Shown: piece by piece, positions 36,844 to 45,861 of the stretch
How the letters are laid out: every line of letters begins with the position of its first letter
How positions within the stretch are numbered: position 1 is the first letter of the stretch
Source: an uncultured Opitutales bacterium
GTDB lineage: Bacteria > Verrucomicrobiota > Verrucomicrobiia > Opitutales > Intestinicryptomonadaceae
Assembly (NCBI GenBank): GCA_900545705.1
Contig: URAK01000009.1
Location: 62,001-126,000, forward strand
DNA length: 64,000 nt
Reading direction: 5' to 3'
The notes under the pieces: generated by a model
Seen by the model: only the letters and a program-made list of their open reading frames with translations
What the model was told of the DNA's origin: nothing
The model's database searches: none
Position numbers and translations under genes: made by a program

Positions 36844-38325
36844 CTAAGCCCATGCTTTGGCGTACAATTTTTCCAGCTCGGCGATATTTGCCTCTAATTC
36901 TTTTGAGATGCTTGCGTCCGAAGCGCCGCTTTCAAAGTATTTTCGTAGGGTTGCGGATTGCTTCGCACAAAGACTTTCGTGCAGCGGAAAGAAATTTTTC
37001 CACAGGAAGGAAGCGTACTTTACAAGCCGCATTTTCCCATACATTTTCGGCCTTTCAAAACTTCCCGAAGTGTCGACAGCTATTGTGTTTAGCGACATTA
37101 TCGCCTTGCGGATATCGGCGGACTCCTTCGACTTCGCAAAGGCGATAGTAATTCCGCAGCCGAGCTCGTCGGACTTGTGGGCGTCGGAACAGCCCACTAT
37201 CGGCATAAAATATCCGTCTTGTGCGGCCTCGGCGTGGCGCGCGGCGGAAAGGTCGCTGGAATCGTAGTTTATGGAGCCGTTTACAATCTCGTAGGCGTCG
37301 AATTTCTGGCGGCTGATGAGGGCGTCGCGCAGGGCGTCAGAGCAGTTGAGCTGTTCGCCGTTTCTGCGCCAGTAGGGGTGGTTGAAAACCGACATTCCGC
37401 CCATCTCGCGTATTTTTTCAAAAACGGCTTCGGATTGGGCGAGAGTTAGTCTGTCGAGTTTGCCAAGACCTAGAGACTCCGGTATTGTCTTTAAAATTCT
37501 TTCGGTTCGGGCGTCGAAGTCGGCGCGGTTTCCCCGCACCCATTCGGCTATTCCGCCAGAGCTGTCGAAGTTGTTTATGTGAAGAAGCGAGCCGTGCGCT
37601 TCCTCTCCCGGAAACAATTTGAGAGAGGTAGGGACTCCGCGGAATTTCTCGATTAGGCTTGTAGAGCCGATTCTTCGCCCGTGGTCGGAGACCGCCATAA
37701 AGTCGAATCCGCGCGAAAGCCCGACAAGCGCCATTTCGAGGTTTGAATCCCGGCCGTCCGAATGGGTCGTGTGCATATGTATATCGCCGATGTATGGCCG
37801 AAGCGCGAACAAGTCGGGTTTTAAGGCGTAAACCCATGCGCGCAATAGTGTCGCATTTTTTTTGTCTTTTGCGCAGAAGACGAATCTGCCTTCTTTCGGA
37901 AAAACAATATTGCCGAATTCCGCGAAGTCCCCGCGCAATTCAAAGGCCACAGGCGGAGTTTTCGACGAGAAGTCCGGCGGCTGCTTGGCGTATCCTGGAA
38001 TATTGTCGTTGGGGAGAGTTCTGTATTCGGGAAAGTATGGGGACATGTCGAGCGCAAAGCCGTCTTCGCTCGCGCAAACAAAGCGCAGATTTTCCGTTTT
38101 TGCGACGGAACTTGGGAGGCGGATTGAGAGCGAAGATTTTTTGCCAACCTCAAAAATTTTTGGGAAAATGTCGTCGGGGCTTGCGCTTTCGTAGAATCTG
38201 TCGCTTGCGATGGCCCTGTACGCTTTCTTTTCGGGCGTTCTGTCTTTGAATGCGGCGCGGGCGTTAGAAAGCATGGTGGCCGTCGCGGCTGTCGCGGCTA
38301 TTTTTATCGCTTTTCGTCTTTTCAT
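36844..38325 (-). CDS. Exported PHP-domain metallohydrolase (CehA/McbA-like), Tat-type signal
   Basis: A 493-residue protein. The N terminus MKRRKAIKIAATAATATML carries a twin-arginine-like motif followed by a hydrophobic stretch, so it may be exported folded by Tat. A beta-rich domain (about 40-180) precedes a PHP hydrolase domain with metal-binding DIHMHTTHSDGRD, AVSDHGRR and, further on, VFNHPYWRR and VGCSDAHKSDELGCG. These histidines and aspartates fit the CehA/McbA branch, which includes phosphoesterases and carbaryl hydrolases. The substrate is unknown. It stands alone, divergent from the exosortase gene. Confidence 0.85.
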   Translation of the reverse strand: MKRRKAIKIAATAATATMLSNARAAFKDRTPEKKAYRAIASDRFYESASPDDIFPKIFEVGKKSSLSIRLPSSVAKTENLRFVCASEDGFALDMSPYFPEYRTLPNDNIPGYAKQPPDFSSKTPPVAFELRGDFAEFGNIVFPKEGRFVFCAKDKKNATLLRAWVYALKPDLFALRPYIGDIHMHTTHSDGRDSNLEMALVGLSRGFDFMAVSDHGRRIGSTSLIEKFRGVPTSLKLFPGEEAHGSLLHINNFDSSGGIAEWVRGNRADFDARTERILKTIPESLGLGKLDRLTLAQSEAVFEKIREMGGMSVFNHPYWRRNGEQLNCSDALRDALISRQKFDAYEIVNGSINYDSSDLSAARHAEAAQDGYFMPIVGCSDAHKSDELGCGITIAFAKSKESADIRKAIMSLNTIAVDTSGSFERPKMYGKMRLVKYASFLWKNFFPLHESLCAKQSATLRKYFESGASDASISKELEANIAELEKLYAKAWA

Positions 38326-38453
38326 TTCAAACTGGGGAATCGTTTATAAAAATTTATAATATGCCGATTTTCGGGCAAGGTAAATTTTTATTGCAACGCG
38401 CCCGCGGCGGCATTTTCTTTTATAAAAATCTGTTATCAACTTTAAATTAAGAA

Positions 38454-39341
38454 ATGACCAATTCTTCTAATACGAACTCGCATCCCGAAGAAGCGCATTC
38501 AGGGGGAGGTTGGCTTGAATACCTCGCATGGATAGGAGCCGCCGCGGGATTCTCTCCGGCCCTATACTGGCTTGGAAAGGCGGTTGTCGACAGCCAGCAA
38601 CTCAGGGACGCTTTCATAATATTGGTTGTGGCGGGAATTGTGATGGCTATGGAGCACGGAATTTCCCCCCACAAGCCCCGTTTTAACAAAAACGTCCTGG
38701 CTGCTCTCGCCGCGGCGTATGTTGCGTTTTTTTGCGCGGGACTATTCGGCGTGCTTGCGAATGTGATGCTTACGCTATTTGGAGTGTCGGCGTTTATCGT
38801 ATCCATAGGGTTCGCATGCTTTGACCGCAAAAGGTATGTACTTGCAGTCGGGGGAGCTTTCTACATTTTTACAATTCTTTCGTTTGCGATAAAAATTTTC
38901 GACCTCCCATTGAGGGTTTGGGCGGGGAAACTGTCGGCATTTGTACTTTCCAAATTTAACGATACCGTCCAGCTTTTTTTGATAAGGGGGCAGGAGCCCC
39001 AGATAGCGATGAATGTCGACGGGGCGTCGTACCTCGTGGCCACGGAATGCAACGGATTTGGCATAATATCCTCGTGCCTTGTGTTGTCGGCAGTTTTGGC
39101 GTTTTTTAGAAAAGACGCGTCAATCATAAAGAGATTGTCTGTGATATTTATTTCCGGAGTTCTTGGATATGTTTTAAATTCCATGAGGATAGTCTCGATA
39201 ATTCTCGTAGCTCCCGTGGCAGGAAAGGAAAATTATTTCTTTTGGCACGAAACTTTCGGATACGCATTCTTCACCATTGCGCTGTTGCTTGTGTTCTGGA
39301 TATCCAAACAAAGCCGACAGAAATTATCCCAGAACGACTAA
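38454..39341 (+). CDS. Exosortase/archaeosortase-family transpeptidase
   Basis: A 295-residue multi-pass membrane protein with about eight hydrophobic segments. The exosortase triad is present and correctly spaced: Cys199 in ATECNGFGIISS, Arg245 in LNSMRIVSII and His265 in FFWHETFGYAFF. Exosortases cleave and anchor proteins with a C-terminal PEP-CTERM-like tripartite tail. None of the proteins in this window shows such a tail (Pro-Glu-Pro-type motif, membrane helix, basic end), so the substrates are elsewhere. The gene is divergent from the PHP-domain gene and 130 nt upstream of pckG. The subfamily could not be decided. Confidence 0.87.
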   Translation: MTNSSNTNSHPEEAHSGGGWLEYLAWIGAAAGFSPALYWLGKAVVDSQQLRDAFIILVVAGIVMAMEHGISPHKPRFNKNVLAALAAAYVAFFCAGLFGVLANVMLTLFGVSAFIVSIGFACFDRKRYVLAVGGAFYIFTILSFAIKIFDLPLRVWAGKLSAFVLSKFNDTVQLFLIRGQEPQIAMNVDGASYLVATECNGFGIISSCLVLSAVLAFFRKDASIIKRLSVIFISGVLGYVLNSMRIVSIILVAPVAGKENYFFWHETFGYAFFTIALLLVFWISKQSRQKLSQND

Positions 39342-39471
39342 AATCTTAAAAAAGATACAAAATTGTCTAATTTTTTTAAAAAAAAGAGTTGAATCAAATA
39401 TTTTCCGCCGTAAAAACAACTCGAATTTTTATAAACAAATCCCTTTTTAACAAACAAGGAGAAAAATAATA

Positions 39472-41262
39472 ATGATAGATCCCAAGACAATAAAAAACAA
39501 GGCTCTCGTAGCCTGGGTCGACAACTGGGCAGCTCACACGACGCCCGACAGCGTCGTATGGTGCGACGGCTCCAAGGAGGAAGCCGATAAACTCTTTGAT
39601 CAGATGATCAAAAAGGGAATGTGCATCAAGCTCAACGAGCAGAAACGCCCCGGAAGCTACTATTTCCGCTCCGACCCGCGCGACGTAGCCCGCGTGGAAT
39701 CGCGCACCTTCATTTGCTCCAAGACCAAGGCTGACGCAGGTCCTACCAACAACTGGATGGATCCCGCCGAAATGAAGGAAAAACTCAATGAACTTTTCAG
39801 CGGCTGCATGAAAGGGCGCACGATGTACGTCATTCCCTTCAGCATGGGCCCGATAGGCGGACCAATCTCCCAGATTGGCGTCGAAATAACCGACTCCCCT
39901 TATGTAGTAGTGAATATGCGCATAATGGCGCGCGTTTCGCCCAAGGTGTTCGACATTCTCGGCGAAAACGGCAAATTCATTCCCTGCGTGCACTCAGTCG
40001 GCAAGCCGATTAACTCGCCCGAAGACGACGTTCTCTGGCCGTGCAACCCCGAAAACACTTACATCACCCACTTCCCGGAAACGCGCGAAATCATCAGCAT
40101 TGGCTCCGGATACGGCGGCAACGCCCTCCTCGGCAAAAAGTGCCTAAGCTTGCGCATAGCTTCCGTGATGGGCAGAGACGAAGGCTGGATGGCCGAGCAC
40201 ATGCTAATTCTCGGCGTAACCGACCCGCAAGGCAGAAAGACCTACGTGACGGGCGCGTTCCCGAGCGCATGCGGCAAGACGAACTTTGCAATGCTCATCG
40301 CCCCGAAAGAATTGCAAGCCAAGGGCTGGAAGATCACATGCGTTGGCGACGATATCGCTTGGATTAAGCCTGCTGCCGACGGCAGACATTATGCTATCAA
40401 CCCCGAAAACGGCTTCTTTGGAGTTGCTCCGGGCACCAGCATGAAGACCAACCCCAACGCGATGATCTCCTGCTCGAAAGACTCGATATTCACAAACGTC
40501 GCATTGACCGACGACGGAGACGTTTGGTGGGAAGGCATGACAAAAGAACCCCCGGCGCACCTCATCGACTGGCACGGCAACGATTGGACTCCCGAAAGCG
40601 GGACGACCGCAGCGCACCCCAACAGCCGCTTTACGGCTCCGTTGGCGAACTGCCCCTGCCTCGACGAAAATGCCGACAAGCTTGAAGGCGTTCCGATTTC
40701 CGCGATAGTAATAGGCGGCCGCAGGCCGAAGGGCATACCGCTCGTTTACGAATCCTTCAACTGGACACACGGCGTGTATCTTGGCGCAATGATGGGTTCC
40801 GAACGCACGGCTGCCGCCGAAGGCAAGGCCGGCGAGCTCCGTTCCGACCCGATGGCTATGCTGCCATTTGCCGGCTATAACATGGCAGACTATCTCGGAC
40901 ACCTCGTTCAGATGGGCAAACACCTCAGCCAGACTCCGCGCTTCTACCACGTAAACTGGTTCCGCAAGGACGACGACGGCAACTTTATGTGGCCCGGATT
41001 CGGCGCAAACGCCCGCGTTCTCGCTTGGATTGTAAACCGCCAGAACGGCTGCGCGAAGGCGCGCGAGACAGCAATCGGTTTTGTCCCGACTTACGAAGAC
41101 ATCGATTGGGACGGACTCGACTACTCGAAGGAAACGTTCGAAGAATTGATGTCGTACGATCCCGCCACGGTATCGGCACAGCCGCTCTCCGAGGAATTGT
41201 ACGAAATGCTGCCCAAGGCTCTGAAAATTGAGCGCGAAGCTCTCTTGGAGCGCTTGAGCTAA
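39472..41262 (+). CDS. pckG: Phosphoenolpyruvate carboxykinase (GTP)
   Basis: A 596-residue GTP-type PEPCK, converting oxaloacetate to phosphoenolpyruvate in gluconeogenesis or the reverse in fermentative CO2 fixation. The signature P-loop FPSACGKTN is near residue 263, within [35 protein letters not shown] and [12 protein letters not shown] are further family blocks. The start is well supported by AAGGAG 12 nt upstream. Its length is normal. With the succinyl-CoA ligase genes downstream it fits a central carbon cluster, although each has its own promoter. A strong terminator follows. Confidence 0.97.
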   Translation: MIDPKTIKNKALVAWVDNWAAHTTPDSVVWCDGSKEEADKLFDQMIKKGMCIKLNEQKRPGSYYFRSDPRDVARVESRTFICSKTKADAGPTNNWMDPAEMKEKLNELFSGCMKGRTMYVIPFSMGPIGGPISQIGVEITDSPYVVVNMRIMARVSPKVFDILGENGKFIPCVHSVGKPINSPEDDVLWPCNPENTYITHFPETREIISIGSGYGGNALLGKKCLSLRIASVMGRDEGWMAEHMLILGVTDPQGRKTYVTGAFPSACGKTNFAMLIAPKELQAKGWKITCVGDDIAWIKPAADGRHYAINPENGFFGVAPGTSMKTNPNAMISCSKDSIFTNVALTDDGDVWWEGMTKEPPAHLIDWHGNDWTPESGTTAAHPNSRFTAPLANCPCLDENADKLEGVPISAIVIGGRRPKGIPLVYESFNWTHGVYLGAMMGSERTAAAEGKAGELRSDPMAMLPFAGYNMADYLGHLVQMGKHLSQTPRFYHVNWFRKDDDGNFMWPGFGANARVLAWIVNRQNGCAKARETAIGFVPTYEDIDWDGLDYSKETFEELMSYDPATVSAQPLSEELYEMLPKALKIEREALLERLS

Positions 41263-41279
41263 TAGGGTTTACCCTCACT

Positions 41280-41312
41280 AAAAAGGGGCTGCGCTTTCGC
41301 AGTCCCTTTTTT
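41280..41312 (+). terminator. Rho-independent terminator of pckG
   Basis: AAAAAGGG-CTGCG pairs with CGCAG-CCCTTTTTT around a short CTTT loop, with one mismatch, ending in a T run. It begins 18 nt after the pckG stop. Confidence 0.9.
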
Positions 41313-41792
41313 ATTTATATGAATTTATTGCGCGGTAGGATTTTTCATCGGACAAATAATTATGCGCTGGATTCGTGATTTTAACGGGTGGATTTTTTTT
41401 AGGAAACGATATTTTTAACTGCCTATTTTTTGCCCTAATTTAGAATTTTTTGTAGGCGATTTTTTTATTTCTTTCGGTTTTTTACGGAGGAAAGAGGCAT
41501 GTTTTGCGTAAATAACTTTATAGTAGGAGAAAAAACCTCGGAGTTTTTTGGTTATTGAGTGCAAAAAGGCGCACTTTATATGGTTAGTTTTTTGCAATAG
41601 ATTTTTGTGCGTTCTTTTGGCGTTGCAAATAATCGGGGAGTTGATGGCGGATTGTTCAAAAGTTTTGGGGCGGAGCGCATAGGGTCACCCCTCCCGATGT
41701 AATCTGCCGCCGAATTTTTCCAATAATTAAGCCGCCGTTTTTGAGGCGGCCTAACATTTTCTTTAGTTTTGCTTTTAGTGTATAATTTGGCA
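41313..41792. other. Intergenic region between convergent pckG and a trypsin-like protease gene
   Basis: About 480 bp, AT-rich. A 19-codon frame at 41499-41558 (plus; MFCVNNFIVGEKTSEFFGY) has a good ribosome-binding site (GGAGGAAAG) but no other support. A weak 6-8 bp stem (GCCGCC/GGCGGC, 41731-41750) may serve as terminator of the minus-strand protease gene. Confidence 0.4.
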
Positions 41793-42971
41793 CTATATAA
41801 AATCTTTTGCCTTTTTGTTGCAGTAGTTTTTTACGTTTTCATAGCCTTTTAAAATGCCGTCGTATTTCTCGCTGAAAACATCGTCGTACTTTCCGGATTT
41901 TAATTTCATGATTTCAGCGGCCGCAAGGAGCTCGATTCTACTAAGAAGCATTCTCTTTGCTTCATTCATCCTCTTTTTTGCGGACCAGTTGCTGGAAACG
42001 CGGTACGCGTTGTCAGTCGCCGTTTCATAGCTTTTTGCTACCCGCGCAAGCTCGGGGTATTCCGACGCGGGCGGGTGATTATTGTTTGCCAAAAAATCAA
42101 TTATCATCTCGAGCTTCTTTTCGGCCTTATTTAGCTCGTCCATAGTCTCTACGACAGTCTCATAGGGAATTTCCGTCTTATCGTCCATGGTGTCGAGCCT
42201 ATAGGCAAAGAATCTCATATTAAAATTTTTTGCTTTGGATTTTCTCGTTATTCTCGTCGAAAGGTCGTCGTCGATAGTCATGATGTAAGAAACAACTCCT
42301 ACGACTTTCCCGCTGTCTTTATGTATTACGGGGCTGCCGCTGTTGCCCTTGTAAAAGTTGCAATCCGTCTCGAGCAGTTTTGGCCCTACCGCAAGCAGTG
42401 TGCCTTCAATATTGCGCATTACATTTCCGCCTTGGCTGTTGCCGCTTACTACTAAATCGTCTTTCAAATTTGTGTCTGTCATTACATTCTTGGAAATCTC
42501 CAGTGGGGAAACGCCTTCCGGAACGTCGTCCAACTCTGCGAGAAAAACGTCAAATCCCTTTTGGAGAAAGCAGGTTTTGGGGAGGCGCACTTCCTTGCCG
42601 TCGATAGTTGTTATTTTTGCGTTTTTCATTTCCCCAAGAACGTGCAAATTGGAGATTATGTAAGTCTTCCCATCTATTTTCCCCAAAAAGGCAGTTGCTG
42701 CGCCGCTTGAGTTGTTTACCATTAAAACCGCGTTGAGATCTATAGAAATATCTTCCCCTTTGTCTTTTATCTTTCCGCGCTTTGAGGTGTATTTTGAAAA
42801 TACTCCGCTCGATTGGAGAGATTTAAGCTCTTTCTTCCATTCCTTTATATCATCTTCGGCATACTCTATTCTTTTTTTTAGATATTCTATTCTATCTTTG
42901 ATGTCTGTTTCTGCGAACGAGCCGCACGCAGAAAATAAAATGACAAATGTAAGTATAAATAGCTTTTGCAT
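41793..42971 (-). CDS. Secreted trypsin-like serine protease with N-terminal coiled coil
   Basis: A 392-residue protein. A signal peptide ends near CGSFA; the SAC before it is close to a lipobox but has Phe at -3. Residues 24-55 are a charged coiled coil. The protease domain has His110 (SNLHVL), Asp141 (GFDVFLAEL) and Ser211 (YKGNSGSPV), so all catalytic residues are present. The C-terminal 130 residues are helical and charged, with no PDZ domain, unlike the HtrA-like gene at the left end. The gene has a good GGAG ribosome-binding site. It lies in an AT-rich accessory stretch. Its substrate is unknown. Confidence 0.85.
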   Translation of the reverse strand: MQKLFILTFVILFSACGSFAETDIKDRIEYLKKRIEYAEDDIKEWKKELKSLQSSGVFSKYTSKRGKIKDKGEDISIDLNAVLMVNNSSGAATAFLGKIDGKTYIISNLHVLGEMKNAKITTIDGKEVRLPKTCFLQKGFDVFLAELDDVPEGVSPLEISKNVMTDTNLKDDLVVSGNSQGGNVMRNIEGTLLAVGPKLLETDCNFYKGNSGSPVIHKDSGKVVGVVSYIMTIDDDLSTRITRKSKAKNFNMRFFAYRLDTMDDKTEIPYETVVETMDELNKAEKKLEMIIDFLANNNHPPASEYPELARVAKSYETATDNAYRVSSNWSAKKRMNEAKRMLLSRIELLAAAEIMKLKSGKYDDVFSEKYDGILKGYENVKNYCNKKAKDFI

Positions 42972-43520
42972 ATGTCGTCTCCTTTTTTATATTCCATAAC
43001 ATATATGTATTGCATATACAATCAAAATATTATTTTATCATTTGAAAGTGTAAAATATAATTCCAATTAACTGTAAATTTTGCATGCAAATATAGCGCCA
43101 TTGAATTTGACATGGAGGATTGAAGGATTATGCAAGCCATGAGTTTTATTTATATTTTTTGTGTGTAAAAAACAGTAAGAATACGGCGGCTTTTTTATTA
43201 TGGGAATCAAATATTTCCTAAAAGCTGGCAATTTAAAAACTGCGGTTGCGCCATTCAAAAAAATATTTACGGCTTTAAGGGAACGGATTAGACTGGAACG
43301 AAAGCAAAAGAGTGGGGAGCTATTGAAACGAAACTGTTTCACGCAGAGTAAAAAATCGACGGCATGGCTTCTGGCAGAGAACTGACAAACCAAACAGTTT
43401 TGGAATGAATTAGCTGAAGTAGCTATTTAGCAAGAAAATCCATAGTATTAAACAGTGCGAATATTTCGTTAAGCCTTATGAGGATAACGTTATCCTATCA
43501 ACTACAAATTGCTCTTTGCA
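42972..43520. other. AT-rich non-coding region next to the duplicated sucD tail
   Basis: About 550 bp. The minus-strand promoter of the protease gene probably lies in the AT-rich left part (TTGATT and TATATG-like boxes near 43000-43025). A 61-codon frame at 43200-43385 (plus, basic) and antisense frames are not convincing. A perfect 16-bp palindrome (AGGATAACGTTATCCT) sits at 43481-43496. Confidence 0.45.
43481..43496. repeat. Perfect 16-bp palindrome
   Basis: AGGATAACGTTATCCT reads the same on both strands with no loop, suggesting an operator or a chance palindrome. It lies about 25 nt before a bidirectional terminator. Confidence 0.4.
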
Positions 43521-43560
43521 AAAAAAAAGACCACCGCAAAATGCGGGGGCCTCTTTTTTT
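43521..43560. terminator. Bidirectional terminator beyond the truncated sucD copy
   Basis: Stem CCGCA/TGCGG extended by further imperfect pairs, between eight As and seven Ts. It lies 65-105 nt past the stop of the truncated sucD copy and may be the original sucD terminator. Confidence 0.65.
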
Positions 43561-43624
43561 GGGGGAATAAATTTTTCTATTTAAAAAAACAGTCAAAAAA
43601 TCGACTTCTTTTTTTTGTAGGTTT

Positions 43625-43865
43625 TTATTTACCCCAGTGCTTTATGAGAGTTTCGCCTGTCGCGGAAGGCGTCGGGGATACTGCGATGCCTGCTTCGAGC
43701 AAGGCTTTAATTTTGTCGTCCGCAGAGCCGGAGTTTCCGGAGACTATCGCGCCTGCGTGACCCATTCTTCTGCCTTTTGGAGCGGTGCGGCCCGCTATGA
43801 ATGCAGCCACAGGTTTTTTGCAGTTTTCTTTCAGCCATGCGGCCGCTTTTTGTTCGCCGTCGCCG
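43625..43865 (-). pseudogene. sucD: Truncated second copy of the sucD 3' end
   Basis: The frame matches the last 79 codons of sucD, from about residue 214 to the stop, with no start or upstream gene body. It includes the catalytic histidine region GRRMGHAGA but cannot make an enzyme. Compared with intact sucD over 240 bp there are only two base differences: one silent, one changing Ile283 to Thr. The stop is TAA here and TAG in the intact gene, so similarity ends exactly inside the stop codon. It is the outer arm of a direct repeat around the DUF805 insert. Confidence 0.9.
43626..43865. repeat. Direct repeat arm 1 (sucD tail, 240 bp)
   Basis: Identical to 44962-45201 except at 43659 and 43661. 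Same orientation, offset 1336 bp. It lies outside the AT-rich insert. Confidence 0.95.
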
Positions 43866-43900
43866 TTTTATGTTTATGCCAAACTGTTAATAGGTCTTTA

Positions 43901-44338
43901 TTAAGAATTATTTCTTGAGAAGATGGATAGGGGGATATCTCCATACTTATTTTCCCCTTCTGTTCCAGGAATACAGCACAGTAATATTGTTATTATAATT
44001 GAGGTGTATCCAAATGTTATAAAATTTATAAAATATATAAGAAACCACCAATATCCAGAGTACCCCATATCGTGAAGCCTTTTTACAGTGAAAATTATTC
44101 CATACAATATATACCAAAGATAAAAGATGATGAGAAACAGAATGCTAGCAAGAGGATTCTCTGTAATAATTACGATAAAACTAGTTATTGCTATGCATAA
44201 ACCAATTAAGAGGCAAATTATATAATCTTTCCTCCCCATTCGTCCGTTTGTGGACCAAATGGGATCTTTCCTCCTATTTGTCTGCGTCCTAGGAGTGGAG
44301 AGTGTTGGAGGAAGTGGTATTTTTGATTGACTGCTCAT
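43901..44338 (-). CDS. DUF805-family membrane protein (cargo of the sucD-tail insert)
   Basis: A 145-residue protein with four hydrophobic segments and the DUF805 signature: STNGRMGRKDYIICLL, VKRLHDMGYSGYWWFLI and the closing CIPGTEGENKYG. The first about 30 residues are a Pro/Ser/Thr-rich cytosolic extension. DUF805 proteins are small inner-membrane proteins of unknown function, common in mobile and accessory regions. The gene is markedly more AT-rich than its neighbours and sits between two copies of the sucD tail, suggesting lateral acquisition. It has only a weak ribosome-binding site and no partner gene within the insert. Confidence 0.9.
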   Translation of the reverse strand: MSSQSKIPLPPTLSTPRTQTNRRKDPIWSTNGRMGRKDYIICLLIGLCIAITSFIVIITENPLASILFLIIFYLWYILYGIIFTVKRLHDMGYSGYWWFLIYFINFITFGYTSIIITILLCCIPGTEGENKYGDIPLSIFSRNNS

Positions 44339-44871
44339 ATATATTTTTACGACCTTTTAATAAATCTCTATCGTAATTTGAAAAAGTACCTTTTGTAATT
44401 TCATTTTATAAATTCATTTTTTCCAAGAAATTATAAATAATAATCATAGGAATATAAAAGACTGTCAATTTAAAATGTATTTGCTTGTTATTGGTTCAGT
44501 GGTGCAGGGGGGGGATTTTTAACGTGCGGTGCATCTTTAAATTTTATTTTGGGAAAAATGGAATAGTACTTGGTAAATGTCCAGTCGCGCATTGTGCCGC
44601 AAGGCTAGATAGGGAAAGCGAATGTTTGAAAATATGCGCGGCGTTTGCAGACCTGCGGGAAAAAGGCTTAAATAAAAATAGATAACGGCTGGTTTAAGTT
44701 CTACAAATAAATTTAATAAGTTGCGCATCACAATTGGAATATTTTACATGGGTATCACAATATAAGTAAGATATCCAATTATTTTATAAGAACGATATTA
44801 AATAGATATTGTATCAAAAATTTCCTCATGGATATAACTACAGTGCGCAGATTGGGCCGCGCATATTTTAT
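44339..44871. other. AT-rich non-coding part of the sucD-tail insert
   Basis: About 530 bp. It contains a run of eight Gs (near 44508-44515) and short GC islands amid AT-rich sequence. A 66-codon plus-strand frame (44485-44685) is not convincing. No integrase, transposase or terminal inverted repeat was found. Confidence 0.5.
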
Positions 44872-44901
44872 AAAAAAGCGCAGGTTTGATTCCCGCGCTT
44901 T
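44872..44901 (-). terminator. Second terminator downstream of sucD
   Basis: Stem AAAGCGC/GCGCTTT with an inner GG/CC pair and a seven-base loop, followed on the minus strand by a T-rich run. It lies just beyond the first terminator. Confidence 0.75.
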
Positions 44902-44908
44902 GAATTTG

Positions 44909-44938
44909 CAAAAAAAAGGGAAGGAATATTTCCTTCCC
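44909..44938 (-). terminator. First terminator downstream of sucD
   Basis: A perfect 10-bp stem (AGGGAAGGAA/TTCCTTCCCT) with a three-base loop, followed on the minus strand by a run of Ts. It starts about 22 nt after the sucD stop codon. Confidence 0.9.
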
Positions 44939-44960
44939 TCAAAGTTATTGCTACCGAGTC

Positions 44961-45842
44961 CTATTTACCCCAGTGCTTTATGAGAGTTTCGCCTATTGCG
45001 GAAGGCGTCGGGGATACTGCGATGCCTGCTTCGAGCAAGGCTTTAATTTTGTCGTCCGCAGAGCCGGAGTTTCCGGAGACTATCGCGCCTGCGTGACCCA
45101 TTCTTCTGCCTTTTGGAGCGGTGCGGCCCGCTATGAATGCAGCCACAGGTTTTTTGCAGTTTTCTTTCAGCCATGCGGCCGCTTTTTGTTCGCCGTCGCC
45201 GCCGATTTCGCCAATCATTATGATGGCTTCGGTGTTCGGGTCTTCGTTGAACATTTTTACGGCGTCGAGGTGGCTCGTTCCGTTAATCGGGTCGCCGCCG
45301 ATGCCGACTACCGTGCTTTGTCCGTATCCGAGGCATGTCGTCTGCCAAACGGCTTCGTAAGTCAAGGTACCTGAACGGCTGACTATGCCTATTGTGCCGG
45401 GCTTATGAATGTATCCGGGCATAATGCCTATCTTGCATTCTCCGGGGGTTATCACACCGGGGCAGTTGGGCCCTATTAAGCGCGATTTGCAACCCTTTTG
45501 CATCAGGCGCGATTTCACAATGGCCATGTCTTTTACCGGTATGCCCTCGGTGATTGTTATTATGAGGGGTATCTCGGCGTCGATTGCCTCGAGAATCGAG
45601 TCCGCCGCGAATGCCGGCGGGACGAATATTGCGCATGCGTTTGCGCCCTCTTTTTCTACCGACTCCCTTATGGTGTTGAATACCGGGACCTTTTGGTCGA
45701 AAAGCATTCCGCCTTTGCCGGGGGTGACGCCCGCGACGATTTTTGAGCCGTATTCCATGCATTGGCGGGTGTGGAAAGAACCCGTATTGCCCGTAATGCC
45801 GCTAATTACCACTCTTGTGTCTTTATTAACGAGTATGCTCAT
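44961..45842 (-). CDS. sucD: Succinyl-CoA ligase alpha subunit
   Basis: A 293-residue SucD. It has the CoA-binding Rossmann domain ([22 protein letters not shown]), the [14 protein letters not shown] block, and the phosphorylated histidine His250 in [10 protein letters not shown]. It makes succinate and ATP or GTP from succinyl-CoA, or the reverse, in the TCA cycle. It lies 19 nt downstream of sucC in the same unit and is followed by two tandem terminators. Its last 240 bp are nearly duplicated 1336 bp downstream, so the present 3' end, stop codon and terminators may have been supplied by the inserted segment. Confidence 0.97.
   Translation of the reverse strand: MSILVNKDTRVVISGITGNTGSFHTRQCMEYGSKIVAGVTPGKGGMLFDQKVPVFNTIRESVEKEGANACAIFVPPAFAADSILEAIDAEIPLIITITEGIPVKDMAIVKSRLMQKGCKSRLIGPNCPGVITPGECKIGIMPGYIHKPGTIGIVSRSGTLTYEAVWQTTCLGYGQSTVVGIGGDPINGTSHLDAVKMFNEDPNTEAIIMIGEIGGDGEQKAAAWLKENCKKPVAAFIAGRTAPKGRRMGHAGAIVSGNSGSADDKIKALLEAGIAVSPTPSAIGETLIKHWGK
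44962..45201. repeat. Direct repeat arm 2 (tail of the intact sucD, 240 bp)
   Basis: Inner arm of the repeat pair, within intact sucD. Only two differences from 43626-43865, at 44995 and 44997. Confidence 0.95.
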
Positions 45843-45861
45843 TTTTGTAGAAATTTAAGGT

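Noticed and set aside
41269..41288. Resemblance to the phage T3 promoter (ACCCTCACTAAA) after pckG
   Set aside because: A 12-base match directly before a terminator, with no phage genes nearby; most likely chance.
43200..43385. 61-codon basic plus-strand frame
   Set aside because: No recognisable motif or good start; could be a remnant but cannot be supported.
44485..44685. 66-codon plus-strand frame inside the sucD-tail insert
   Set aside because: Cysteine-rich, irregular composition and no ribosome-binding site; overlaps AT-rich non-coding sequence.
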